Below, piece by piece: positions 7,317 through 15,160 of a stretch of 47,329 nucleotides of DNA. The position numbers and the translations under genes were made by a program. This DNA is from Burkholderiales bacterium (GTDB lineage: Bacteria > Pseudomonadota > Gammaproteobacteria > Burkholderiales > Burkholderiaceae), in assembly GCA_021287185.1 (NCBI GenBank), contig JAJTAZ010000009.1, positions 1 through 47,329 on the forward strand, written 5' to 3'. Numbering within the stretch: position 1 is the first letter of the stretch; each line of letters opens with the position of its first letter. The notes beneath the pieces were generated by a model. The model ran no database searches. It saw only the letters and a program-made list of their open reading frames with translations, and was not told where the DNA came from.

Positions 7317-10091
7317 ATGTCCGCCCAACTCAAAGTCGAATTACTGCTCGCCGCCATCGATAAAGTGACTGCACCGCTGGATGCGATGAAAGTCGCGAGC
7401 AAAAAACTTGCGACTGAATTGGGCGAAGCAAGACGCGAGCTTAAAGGATTAGAAGGTGCTCGCCTCAAAATCAATGATCTACAGCACACCAATGTCGAGT
7501 TAAAACAGCTTAAAGATAAATTGGCGGCAGCGGCAGGCTCAGCCGAGCGCGCACAGCAGGCATTAATTAATGCCGAAAAACCAACCACCAAACTCAAGAT
7601 TGCGGCGCGAGAAGCGGCACGCGCGCACAGAGAACTCATTGAACAAGAGTCCGCCCTGATTGCCAAACAATCCCGTTTGTCCGCATCCCTCAAAGAAGCG
7701 GGCATTGATACAGGAAAATTGGGCAAAGAGGAGCAAGCCCTCAAAGCCAAAATCACAGCCACTACCCAAAGCATCGACGCTCAGACCAAAGCACTCGAGC
7801 GACACGCGCAGCGTGCTGGTGATGTCAAGCGCATTACCGAAGCCTCGAGCAAGATGCAAGGCTACTCAAGCGCGATGAAATCCGCAGGCACGCAAGCCGT
7901 CATCACAGGCGGCGTGATGGCAGCAGGACTGTCTGCACCAATCAAAGCATTCGCAGATGCTGAGGATGCAGCAATGCAGCTCAAAGTGTCGATGATGGGT
8001 GCGGGTGGGCAAGTGCAGGCAGAGTTTGAGCAAGTGAACCAACTCGCGCAAAAGTTGGGCAATCGCTTGCCTGGTACGACTGCGGACTTTCAAAACATGA
8101 TGACCGCCCTGCAACGCAACGGCATCGATGCCAAGTCGGTGCTCGCAGGCGTGGGCGAGTCAGCAGCCTATCTTGCCGTATCGCTCAAAATGCCGACTGA
8201 GGAAGCGGCCGTATTCGCCGCGAAAATGAAAGGCGCACTCAAAGCCACCGACAGCGAGATGATGGGAGTGATGGACACCATCCAAAAGGGTTTTAATCTG
8301 GGCGTAACCTCGGACGCAATGCTGGCTGGGTACAGCAAAATGACTCCAGCGTTGCGCGTCCTACGGATGGAAGGCGACGCGGCCGCCAAAGCCCTTGCTC
8401 CGCTGCTGATACAGGCAAATAAAATGGGTATGGCGGGTGAGTCGGCAGGCAACGCATTCCAAAAAGTCATCCGTCTGGCGGTTCAAGCCAACACCAATTC
8501 CAAAGGTCAAGATGCAGCCAAAGCCGCAGGCGTGCAAGCCCTGAATTTCAATGATAAAAATGGCAACTTCGCAGGGCTTGAGAACGCCTATAAAGAATTG
8601 GAAAAACTCAAGGGCTTGTCCGATGAGGCGCGGGCAAATGTTATCAGTGCGTATTTTGGCAATGATGCAGAAACCATGCAGGCTTTGGGCGTTATGATCG
8701 ATGGCGGTGTCGATGGTTACAAAAAAGTCCAAGCCGACATGGAGAAACAAGCCGATTTGCAAACCCGTGTAAACAAGCAACTGAGCACCTTGGCAAATAT
8801 CTGGGATGCGGCAAAAGGCACATTCATGAATGCCCTCGCAGGATTTGGCGAATCTATGGGGGGTGACCTCAAGGGCTTGGCGGACAAGATGGGCAAACTA
8901 TCCGAGCGCACAGGCGCGTGGATGAAAGACCATCCAACCATGACAAAATGGATAGGACGCACCGTGCTCGCGCTCACAGGGCTGTCCATTGCCTTTGGCG
9001 CGACTGCTTTGGCGGCTGGGTTCGTTTTGAGTCCGTTTGCGAAGGTGTGGAAAGCATACAAATTGTTTGGTGAGTTTAAGGCTGCTGGTGGGATTACCAA
9101 GTTTATTGTGAGGCTGAAAAGTTTGGGAGGTTGGTTAACCAAAGCAGGGGGTTGGTTCGGAAAATTCGCGTCATCTGCTGCCAAAATAATGTCGAGTTTA
9201 GCAAGTAAACTTGGATCGGTAGTGATGCGGATGGGTGGACTGATAGGAAAACTCGGCGGACTCATCGGGCGATCGATGATGAGCATTGTTCGTGGCGTTA
9301 TGATGGCGTCGCGATTCTTGATGGCGAATCCAATCATCCTCATCATCACCGCGATTGCTATCGCTGCTTATTTAATCTATCGCAACTGGGGCAAAATTGC
9401 ACCATTTATCAAGGGGGTGTGGGATAAAGCCTCTGCGTATATTTCAAACGCATGGGCGCGTATTAAATCATCCGTAATCAACGGCATAAAATCCGTGATC
9501 CGTGCGATTTTGAGCAATCCGATTGTGCAGTTTTATATAAAAGTTTGGAGCGCGGTTATCAGCTACATGGTTGGTTTGGGTGGACGCTTCGTCAGTATTG
9601 GCGCGGACATCATCAGCGGACTTTGGAACGGACTAAAATCCAAATGGGCTTCGGTCAAATCGTGGCTGATGGATGCGGTTGCATCCCTTCCCGATGGGGT
9701 GAAAAGTGTTTTAGGCATCAACTCTCCCTCCAAGGTCTTTGCAAAAATCGGCGGTGGCATCATGGGCGGCTTGCACATGGGGATGGACAAAACCAGCGGC
9801 AAAGCCATCGCGCTTGCGTCCAAAATCGCCAAACGCATCACCGCAGCAGGCACGCCACAAATGGCGTTCGCAGGCTATGCAGGACAACCACGGCAGGGTA
9901 CACACTCATTGGCTCAGACCAATCGCGCCACGCGCTCTGGCGACTTCAATATGGGTGGGGTAAATATCACCATCAACGCCCAACCAGGCATGAGTGCTGA
10001 GGACATCGGGCGCGAGGTGCGGCGCGAGATGGACAACCTCCATCGTCAACAAAAAATGCGAGCCAAAGCATCTTATTTGGACAGGGATTAA
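7317..10091 (+). CDS. T: Tail tape measure protein (P2 gpT-like)
   Basis: A 924-residue protein, the longest in the window, positioned after E/E' and before U and D as in P2. Residues about 10-170 are a long coiled coil rich in Lys, Glu and Leu. A phage tape-measure core follows (about 190-460, including AGLSAPIKAFADAEDAAMQL). Hydrophobic helices lie at about 545-580 and 655-685 (FLMANPIILIITAIAIAAYL). The end (INSPSKVFAKIGGGIMGGL) is the conserved C-terminal region of this family. It sets tail length and may help DNA cross the inner membrane. Confidence 0.94.
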   Translation: MSAQLKVELLLAAIDKVTAPLDAMKVASKKLATELGEARRELKGLEGARLKINDLQHTNVELKQLKDKLAAAAGSAERAQQALINAEKPTTKLKIAAREAARAHRELIEQESALIAKQSRLSASLKEAGIDTGKLGKEEQALKAKITATTQSIDAQTKALERHAQRAGDVKRITEASSKMQGYSSAMKSAGTQAVITGGVMAAGLSAPIKAFADAEDAAMQLKVSMMGAGGQVQAEFEQVNQLAQKLGNRLPGTTADFQNMMTALQRNGIDAKSVLAGVGESAAYLAVSLKMPTEEAAVFAAKMKGALKATDSEMMGVMDTIQKGFNLGVTSDAMLAGYSKMTPALRVLRMEGDAAAKALAPLLIQANKMGMAGESAGNAFQKVIRLAVQANTNSKGQDAAKAAGVQALNFNDKNGNFAGLENAYKELEKLKGLSDEARANVISAYFGNDAETMQALGVMIDGGVDGYKKVQADMEKQADLQTRVNKQLSTLANIWDAAKGTFMNALAGFGESMGGDLKGLADKMGKLSERTGAWMKDHPTMTKWIGRTVLALTGLSIAFGATALAAGFVLSPFAKVWKAYKLFGEFKAAGGITKFIVRLKSLGGWLTKAGGWFGKFASSAAKIMSSLASKLGSVVMRMGGLIGKLGGLIGRSMMSIVRGVMMASRFLMANPIILIITAIAIAAYLIYRNWGKIAPFIKGVWDKASAYISNAWARIKSSVINGIKSVIRAILSNPIVQFYIKVWSAVISYMVGLGGRFVSIGADIISGLWNGLKSKWASVKSWLMDAVASLPDGVKSVLGINSPSKVFAKIGGGIMGGLHMGMDKTSGKAIALASKIAKRITAAGTPQMAFAGYAGQPRQGTHSLAQTNRATRSGDFNMGGVNITINAQPGMSAEDIGREVRREMDNLHRQQKMRAKASYLDRD

Positions 10092-10094
10092 ATC

Positions 10095-10517
10095 ATGCTG
10101 ATGAGCCTCGGATTATTCATCTTTACCACCTCCACCATCCCGTTTCAGTCAGAGCAGGACAGCGAGTCATGGCGGCATCCGTCCAATCCACGGGTTGGCA
10201 AACGCCCTGCCTATCAGTTCACAGGCAAGGACGAAGCAACCAAGACCCTATCAGGCACGCTATTCCCCGAATTGACGGGGGGTATGCTCACCATAGATAT
10301 GCTACGCTACATGGCAGACACAGGTGCGGCGTGGCCGCTAATACGGGGCAATGGCATGTATGAGGGGCTGTGGATCATCACAGACCTATCGACCACGCGC
10401 ACGCTCACATTCGCGAATGGTCAGGCACGGCAGATTGATTTCAGCATGACAATCAAAAAAACAGATGACTTCAGCCTGCTCGGTGAGGTCACCGACTACC
10501 TACTCACGTTCATCTGA
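10095..10517 (+). CDS. U: Tail terminator/completion protein (P2 gpU-like)
   Basis: A 140-residue protein between T and D. The N-terminus (MSLGLFIFTTSTIPFQ) and WRHPSNPRVGKRPAYQF are characteristic of gpU. In P2, U is needed to complete the tail and join it to the head. The start is four bases after the T stop; a second ATG two codons in (10101) is also possible. Confidence 0.9.
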   Translation: MLMSLGLFIFTTSTIPFQSEQDSESWRHPSNPRVGKRPAYQFTGKDEATKTLSGTLFPELTGGMLTIDMLRYMADTGAAWPLIRGNGMYEGLWIITDLSTTRTLTFANGQARQIDFSMTIKKTDDFSLLGEVTDYLLTFI

Positions 10518-10524
10518 GGCGCAC

Positions 10525-11613
10525 ATGGACATCAGCAACCTCGCCCATTGGATGCCTGTCTATGAGTTGCGCGTGGATGGCGTACTGCTCAACCCCATCA
10601 TCAGCGACCGACTCATCAGCATCTCACTCACCGACCACCGAGGGCTGGAGGCGGACGAGCTCGAAATCGCGCTGTCAGACCATGACGGCGCGCTTGAATT
10701 CCCCAGCCGTGGCGCGGACATCACCTTTAAGGCAGGGTGGGCGCACACAGGCATGGTGGACAAGGGCTTATTCAAGGTGCAGTCCATTCGCCACAGCGGT
10801 ACACCCGATGTGCTCACCATACGCGCCCGCGCGGTGAACTTCGGCGGTGCACTTACCGTCAAAAAAGAACGCTCATTTCACAAAACCACGGTGGGTGCGA
10901 TATTGCAAACCGTGGCAAAAGAGCATGAACTGAAACTAAAAATCACAGACAGGCTCGGACAAGCCCCCATCGATCACATCGACCAGAGCCATGAGTCGGA
11001 CATCAGTTTCATCACCAAACTCGCGCAGGATTATGACGCGCTGTGCGCCATCAAGAACGGCACATTGATATTCATCACCAAGGGCGCAGGCGCAACGGCA
11101 TCAGGCATGGATATCCCCCCCGTCATCATCACCCGCGCATCGGGCGATAGCCATGACTTCGGCGTTGACGACACCGACCAATACACAGGCGTGACCGCCA
11201 AATGGCACGACAAGGGTGCGGGCAAAACAAAAAACGTGCATTGCAAAAAACGCACAGCCAAAGCCCCAACCAAATCCAAAACGACCAAGTCAGGCGAAGT
11301 CCTCGAGGGCGACAAAGAAAACACCAAAGTCCTGCGCCACGTATATCAGAGCAAAGAGAGTGCCACACGCGCCGCCATCGCGGAGTGGAAGCGTATGCAG
11401 CGAGGCGTGGCAGAGTTCAGCTACACCCTCGCCCGTGGCGATATGAGCCTCATCTGCGAAGCCCCTGCGAGCATCACAGGGATAAAGCCCGTCATCAGCG
11501 AGCGACTGTGGCTCATCAAAGAAATCACCCACACCCTAACCACACAAGGGCTACAAACGTCATTGCAGTTTGAATCCGTGTTGATGGGGGAGTTTGATGT
11601 GCTGGAAGAGTGA
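10525..11613 (+). CDS. D: Late control/tail hub protein gpD
   Basis: A 362-residue protein. ATG 10525 lies just after the U stop with TGAGG upstream; the longer open frame overlapping U is rejected. The sequence YELRVDGVLLNPIISDRLIS ... DHRGLEADELEIALSD and FKAGWAHTGMVDKGLFKV is typical of phage late-control D, structurally a tail hub related to T4 gp27. D closes the tail operon. In P2 the ogr gene follows D; here a toxin-antitoxin pair does, and the Ogr homologue lies at 16319. Confidence 0.93.
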   Translation: MDISNLAHWMPVYELRVDGVLLNPIISDRLISISLTDHRGLEADELEIALSDHDGALEFPSRGADITFKAGWAHTGMVDKGLFKVQSIRHSGTPDVLTIRARAVNFGGALTVKKERSFHKTTVGAILQTVAKEHELKLKITDRLGQAPIDHIDQSHESDISFITKLAQDYDALCAIKNGTLIFITKGAGATASGMDIPPVIITRASGDSHDFGVDDTDQYTGVTAKWHDKGAGKTKNVHCKKRTAKAPTKSKTTKSGEVLEGDKENTKVLRHVYQSKESATRAAIAEWKRMQRGVAEFSYTLARGDMSLICEAPASITGIKPVISERLWLIKEITHTLTTQGLQTSLQFESVLMGEFDVLEE

Positions 11614-11669
11614 CAAAAAACCACACAATGAAAATAATTAGAAAACTTTTGTTTTTGTAATCTATTTTG

Positions 11670-11698
11670 TTGACAAGGTAAACTTTATTGTTTACAAT
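11670..11698 (+). promoter_or_regulatory. hicA promoter with embedded operator
   Basis: TTGACA (11670-11675), a 17-base spacer, then TACAAT (11693-11698): a near-consensus sigma-70 promoter. The inverted repeat GTAAAC-N6-GTTTAC (11678-11683 and 11690-11695) lies in the spacer and -10 element, where HicB or a HicAB complex could repress. The hicA ATG is about 28 bases after the -10. Confidence 0.75.
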
Positions 11699-11725
11699 TT
11701 CACCATCGTAACAAATTAAGGAACG

Positions 11726-11905
11726 ATGATGAAAGTAAGCGAGTTTAAACGATGGCTCGCTGCTCAAGGGGCAACTTTCAAAGAGGGTTCTAAACATACA
11801 AAAGTTTACCTCAATGATAAGCAAAGCACCTTGCCGCGTCACCCGTCAGCAGAATTACCAACTGGCACGGTGAATGCGATAAAAAAGCAGCTTGGGTTGA
11901 TTTAG
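11726..11905 (+). CDS. hicA: HicA-family mRNA interferase toxin
   Basis: A 59-residue protein (58 if the second ATG at 11729 is used), AAGGAAC upstream. It has the HicA double-stranded-RNA-binding-like fold pattern: KVSEFKRWLAAQGATF, then GSKHTKVYL with the active-site His, and a C-terminal LPTGTVNAIKKQLGL helix. HicA cleaves mRNAs and is blocked by HicB, encoded downstream at 12080. The order toxin-antitoxin is usual for hicAB, but here a terminator and 174 bases separate the two. It may stabilise the prophage. Confidence 0.88.
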   Translation: MMKVSEFKRWLAAQGATFKEGSKHTKVYLNDKQSTLPRHPSAELPTGTVNAIKKQLGLI

Positions 11906-11933
11906 GGGGGAGCCGCAATCGCGGCACCCTTTT
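11906..11933 (+). terminator. Terminator or attenuator between hicA and hicB
   Basis: GCCGC-AATC-GCGGC (11912-11925) with flanking GGG/CCC pairs and then TTTT. It begins at the base after the hicA stop. It would limit read-through into hicB, so hicB may need its own promoter. Confidence 0.7.
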
Positions 11934-12079
11934 AAAAAACCAAATCGTTGATATCGCGCTTATAGATTTATCGGTCAAGACTATGCCACATGGTTATAGT
12001 TCTTCACAAGGTTTCGATTGGCATTATGGTTCTATTATCGCGCCTATACGAAACGTGAATATCAAAAAAGAGATCTAAA

Positions 12080-12493
12080 ATGAAATACTTTGCACAAATC
12101 ACGCCCGATGACGGTCAATTTACAGTGACATTCCGTGATATACCTGAAGCAATCACTTTTGGTAGCACAGTTGAGGAAGCATTGGATATGGCACAAGATG
12201 CGCTTGAAACTGCAATGGAGTTTTATTTTGAAGATATGCGCCAAGTGCCCACACCAAGCAAAGGCGAAGATGGCGAGTACGCGATTGAGTTACCTGTCAG
12301 CATGGCAAGCAAGGTTCTATTGCTCAATGAAATGGTGGCTCAGAAAGTGAAGCCCGTTGATTTGGCGCGCAAACTCGGCACAACTCGCCAAGAGGTCAAC
12401 CGCATGACCAATCTGCATCATGCGACCAAGATTGACACCGTAGCATCCGCGCTCAAGGCGTTGGGTAAAGAGTTGAGTGTGTCGGTGGCATAA
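12080..12493 (+). CDS. hicB: HicB-family antitoxin with C-terminal HTH
   Basis: A 137-residue protein. Residues 1-50 (MKYFAQITPDDGQFTVTFRD, then IPEAITFGSTVEEAL) are the HicB partial RNase-H fold that covers the toxin active site. Residues about 75-125 (ASKVLLLNEMVAQKVKPVDL, ARKLGTTRQEVNRM) are an XRE-like helix-turn-helix for DNA binding and autoregulation. AAGAGA precedes the ATG. A terminator follows at 12496. Pairs with hicA at 11726. Confidence 0.9.
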   Translation: MKYFAQITPDDGQFTVTFRDIPEAITFGSTVEEALDMAQDALETAMEFYFEDMRQVPTPSKGEDGEYAIELPVSMASKVLLLNEMVAQKVKPVDLARKLGTTRQEVNRMTNLHHATKIDTVASALKALGKELSVSVA

Positions 12494-12495
12494 AG

Positions 12496-12518
12496 AAACG
12501 GGGCGATTGCCCCGTTTT
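12496..12518. terminator. Terminator after hicB
   Basis: AAACGGGGC (12496-12504), loop GATT, GCCCCGTTT (12509-12517), then T and AT-rich DNA. It lies between convergent hicB and the minus-strand gene ending at 12530 and may serve both. Confidence 0.8.
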
Positions 12519-12529
12519 ATTATAATCTT

Positions 12530-12949
12530 TCAAATTTTTTCATAAACAGAAACATAGTGTACCCCCCACACCAGCAAAGTTGCATAGATGATTTGAGGCA
12601 AGTATGCCAGCGGTGGGAACAGCGGAATAGCAAACAAACCCAATAACCCAAGGGAAATTAAGAACCACCCGACCAGTCTGATGAGTTTAGTCCAGCCAAC
12701 ATCAATCAAAAAATAAGTGATTGCCACACCAAAGCCAAAAACGAAAAAGCAACTGATCCCTGAAACAAAGGCGAAGGTCAGAATAAACCGAAGGAACAAT
12801 TGATAATCGGATAACACCAACCCAGCAGGATCTATATCCCAATGCAACGATGGATTAAACAAAACCATAGCCGCAATGCCTGTCATTGGATAGAACAGAA
12901 CATTGGCTATCTCTTTAATTGTTTTGGTGTCTGCGAGTTTGATGTCCAC
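12530..12949 (-). CDS. Membrane protein of unknown function, distal gene of repressor operon
   Basis: A 139-residue protein starting with GTG (no clear ribosome site, so the start is uncertain). Three or four hydrophobic helices are visible (about residues 15-32, 48-82, 90-115 and 115-130), including FVSGISCFFVFGFGVAITYF. It lies 6 bases after the gene at 12956-13897, which in turn overlaps the repressor, so it is probably expressed in the lysogen. I do not recognise the family. Context suggests a lysogenic-conversion or exclusion role, but that is inference. Confidence 0.6.
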   Translation of the reverse strand: MDIKLADTKTIKEIANVLFYPMTGIAAMVLFNPSLHWDIDPAGLVLSDYQLFLRFILTFAFVSGISCFFVFGFGVAITYFLIDVGWTKLIRLVGWFLISLGLLGLFAIPLFPPLAYLPQIIYATLLVWGVHYVSVYEKI

Positions 12950-12955
12950 AATATA

Positions 12956-13897
12956 TCAATCTTGCAAAAGTTCACCAGAATCAATGTCAACAACTTGCGA
13001 CATCCTATCTTTCAGAAACGATCGCATGGCAGACCTTGTGTGGCAATAGCCAAATATTTTTCCCGCCTTATCTGTTGAAACTTTGACGCGCCGATGCGAG
13101 GACTCCCCTGTTGCGGCCACATAATCAAACGCAACCGTCATCCCAGCCCAATTGGTTGTTGGACTTACTTCAATGGTTGGTTCAGTTTTTGGCGTGTCGG
13201 CTTTTCTTTTGAGGCCTGTCCACTTATAAAAACGCTCAAGTAAATCCGCCTCTTCAGTTTCAGACAACTCACCATCTGCCGCGTATTGAGTGAGAATGTC
13301 GTATAGTCGTTTAGCTTTGCCGTCTTTTAAAACCTGTTTATCCTCAATCCAACGAATAAGGTAGGTCACTTCATCAATGCTCACCGCATCATCGGCGATG
13401 ATGGCCATGATAATCTCGGTCAACCGTTCGCGTCCTAACCCGCTGGTTTTTTTTGTTGGTGGCTCGGCATCTTTGGTTTGAAGAGCCAACTGTTCAGATA
13501 GCGAATCTGCACGCATTTGCTCGCTGTTTAATTGGGAGCGTAATTGATGCAACTCCAAATCTTTCGCATCCGTTTGGGTGGGCATGGGCGCTGTTGTGGC
13601 AATGGATGGTGGTGGTGTGGTTGCAAGTTTTATGTATTCTTTAGTCTTAGCCAACCCCACAGAGAACAGCAAAAAGGCTAAGGCAATAGAGACGAAAGAG
13701 GAAATCCCGCCCAAGGCAGCAAAAAGCATTAACATCACAAAACCAAGGGCAAACAGCAAGTAAATCATCGCAATCTGCTTGCGTTGAAGTATTCCGCCCT
13801 TTGTTTTGATAAGCGATGGTTTGGCGAGCCACACAGCCATCGGCAACGGACTACACAACAACAACACAAAAGCAATCATTCCTATAGCGTCTTTCAT
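12956..13897 (-). CDS. Membrane-anchored protein with TerB-like and WYL-like C-terminal regions
   Basis: A 313-residue protein. ATG 13897 shares one base with the repressor stop (TGATG); a GTG one codon earlier is possible. N-terminal hydrophobic helices at about 4-25 and 41-82 are followed by a Pro-rich linker and a coiled coil (about 110-140). Residues about 155-225 (LTEIIMAIIADDAVSIDEVT ... YAADGELSETEEADLLERF) show two acidic D-A-V/G-E--E repeats like the TerB-type helical domain found beside BRCT domains. The C-terminus (VAFDYVAATGESSHRRVKVS, then YCHTRSAMRSF) resembles WYL-type small beta domains. Domain names are by eye only. Function unknown; a sensing or phage-exclusion role fits. 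Confidence 0.7.
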   Translation of the reverse strand: MKDAIGMIAFVLLLCSPLPMAVWLAKPSLIKTKGGILQRKQIAMIYLLFALGFVMLMLFAALGGISSFVSIALAFLLFSVGLAKTKEYIKLATTPPPSIATTAPMPTQTDAKDLELHQLRSQLNSEQMRADSLSEQLALQTKDAEPPTKKTSGLGRERLTEIIMAIIADDAVSIDEVTYLIRWIEDKQVLKDGKAKRLYDILTQYAADGELSETEEADLLERFYKWTGLKRKADTPKTEPTIEVSPTTNWAGMTVAFDYVAATGESSHRRVKVSTDKAGKIFGYCHTRSAMRSFLKDRMSQVVDIDSGELLQD

Positions 13898-14529
13898 CAC
13901 AACCCACCTCGACCTGATTTATCGCGAACGCGCCCAATCACTTGAAAATCATCATCCATTGGTACGATCTCATCATCAAAAGAATCATTGTCACTGATCA
14001 ACTTAACGGTTCCGTCTGTTTTCAGCTGCAGACGTTTAACCCTCAAGTTGTGACCTATGCGGATGGCATACACACGACCATCGTATATCTCTGTCTCGCC
14101 GCGATGGATAAGAACAATGTCGTCATCCCATAACGTGCCAACCATAGAGTCGCCTTTCACGCGCCCACGAATGCAATCCGCAGGGTTAATGCCATGCTTT
14201 ACAAACCACTCACGACGATAGTATGCCGAGCGTGATGGTTCCATCTCTTCAAAAATCAAATTGCCATTGCCGCCGCTGAATTTCACATCGTATTCAGGGA
14301 TTTCGACAATATCCGTTCGTTGCTCATCGCCTGTGCCAAAGAGCAACCATGCAGGCGACGTATCCAACTCTTCGGATAGGTTTAATAAGTTTGGGATGCT
14401 TGGGTAGTTGTCATCACGCAACCACTGCTGAAGTGTTTGCCCTGAGATGTCAAGTTTTTCAACAAGGTTTGCTTGTGTAATGTCGCGGTTCTTAATAGCT
14501 GTCCGCAATCGTTGTCCAAAGGTTTTCAT
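13897..14529 (-). CDS. Prophage CI-like repressor (HTH plus S24 peptidase domain)
   Basis: A 210-residue protein. Residues 1-60 form an XRE helix-turn-helix (ITQANLVEKLDISGQTLQQW). Residues about 90-205 are a LexA/S24 domain with the Ser-Lys dyad at S128 (VKGDSMVGTLWDDD) and K165 (NLRVKRL). It should hold the prophage lysogenic and be inactivated by RecA-assisted self-cleavage, although the usual Ala-Gly or Cys-Gly bond is not evident (SGGNGN at about 85-90 instead). AAGGAGA lies before the ATG. It is divergent from a Cro-like gene with operator repeats between them. Confidence 0.93.
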   Translation of the reverse strand: MKTFGQRLRTAIKNRDITQANLVEKLDISGQTLQQWLRDDNYPSIPNLLNLSEELDTSPAWLLFGTGDEQRTDIVEIPEYDVKFSGGNGNLIFEEMEPSRSAYYRREWFVKHGINPADCIRGRVKGDSMVGTLWDDDIVLIHRGETEIYDGRVYAIRIGHNLRVKRLQLKTDGTVKLISDNDSFDDEIVPMDDDFQVIGRVRDKSGRGGL

Positions 14530-14543
14530 ATGTTCTCCTTGTT

Positions 14544-14645
14544 GTATAAATTATACAGTTTTAAACTGTGCGAAAAAATAAGTAAAAAAATTTGCATTGC
14601 TATGTAATTTGCTTTATAGTTCACACAACTAAAAACTGTATAAAG
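14544..14645. promoter_or_regulatory. Repressor/Cro operator region
   Basis: Palindrome GTATAA-A-TTATAC (14544-14556) overlaps ACAGTTT-T-AAACTGT (14555-14569). The 10-mer AAAACTGTAT occurs reversed at 14553-14562, forward at 14632-14641 and again at 14848-14857 past the Cro-like gene. The first copy covers a leftward TATAAT (minus strand, 14550-14555) that fits the repressor promoter. A rightward promoter TTGCAT-N17-TATAGT lies at 14592-14620. Confidence 0.75.
14592..14620 (+). promoter_or_regulatory. Early rightward promoter (PR-like)
   Basis: TTGCAT (14592-14597), 17-base spacer, TATAGT (14615-14620). Predicted start is near 14627, directly before the operator copy at 14632 and 31 bases before the Cro-like ATG. 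Confidence 0.6.
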
Positions 14646-14657
14646 CGACGTTTTAAA

Positions 14658-14849
14658 ATGGATGAATTACAAAAATACATATCAAGCATTGGTGGCATTC
14701 AATCATTTGCTTTGATGAATAACGTTAAATACCAGTCAGTTCAGGCGTGGATAAAGCGTGGTTATGTGCCGCCAGCACGCGTGATGAGTTTGTCAAAAAA
14801 GACTGGAATCGACCCTCATAAGTTAAATCCTGTTCACTTCCCAAATTAA
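14658..14849 (+). CDS. Cro-like DNA-binding protein
   Basis: A 63-residue protein. ATG 14658 is chosen because the longer frame would begin inside the promoter. The sequence GGIQSFALMNNVKYQSVQAW followed by KRGYVPPARV is the YdaS/Cro-type helix-turn-helix. It is divergent from the repressor and first in the rightward early operon, so it probably turns off the repressor and sets the lytic switch. Confidence 0.85.
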   Translation: MDELQKYISSIGGIQSFALMNNVKYQSVQAWIKRGYVPPARVMSLSKKTGIDPHKLNPVHFPN

Positions 14850-14869
14850 AACTGTATTCAAACCCAACC

Positions 14870-14891
14870 GCACACAAATTAAATTGTGTGC
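14870..14891. promoter_or_regulatory. Palindrome GCACACAA-N6-TTGTGTGC
   Basis: Two perfect 8-base arms with a 6-base AT spacer, in the gap between the Cro-like gene and the next ORF. An operator-type 10-mer (AAAACTGTAT) lies just upstream at 14848-14857. It could be a second DNA-binding site for an early regulator, or a hairpin in the early mRNA just before the next ribosome site. Confidence 0.5.
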
Positions 14892-14908
14892 AATTGAGAG
14901 GAGCAAAA

Positions 14909-15160
14909 ATGAACTACCCATATAACCCAAACGAAGACCAGCATACCCAACCCAAGTTGTGGTTGGTATGGCTGGTCCTGATTGTTTTGATTGCGCTGTA
15001 TGCGAGCTGCTCGGATGACAACGCGGCATCGGACGAGCGCAATGCTGCCACAGCGTTTTACCCATCGCGCCCATCGGTCGAGCAACAAACCGCCTACCGT
15101 GAGGAGATGCAAGCCCAAGCCGACCTCATCCGCGCAACTTCTGCACGAGGTGCGCAATGA
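14909..15160 (+). CDS. Small single-pass membrane protein
   Basis: An 83-residue protein with AGAGGAGC before ATG 14909. Residues about 18-37 (LWLVWLVLIVLIALYASCSD) form one hydrophobic helix; the rest is polar and Ala/Gln-rich. The Cys after the helix could suggest a lipoprotein, but the N-terminus is too long and acidic for a standard signal. Role unknown; early phage region. Confidence 0.6.
   Translation: MNYPYNPNEDQHTQPKLWLVWLVLIVLIALYASCSDDNAASDERNAATAFYPSRPSVEQQTAYREEMQAQADLIRATSARGAQ

Noticed and set aside
11983-12078. 31-codon ORF between hicA and hicB
   Set aside because: No ribosome site and no known similarity; kept only as a note in the hicAB finding.
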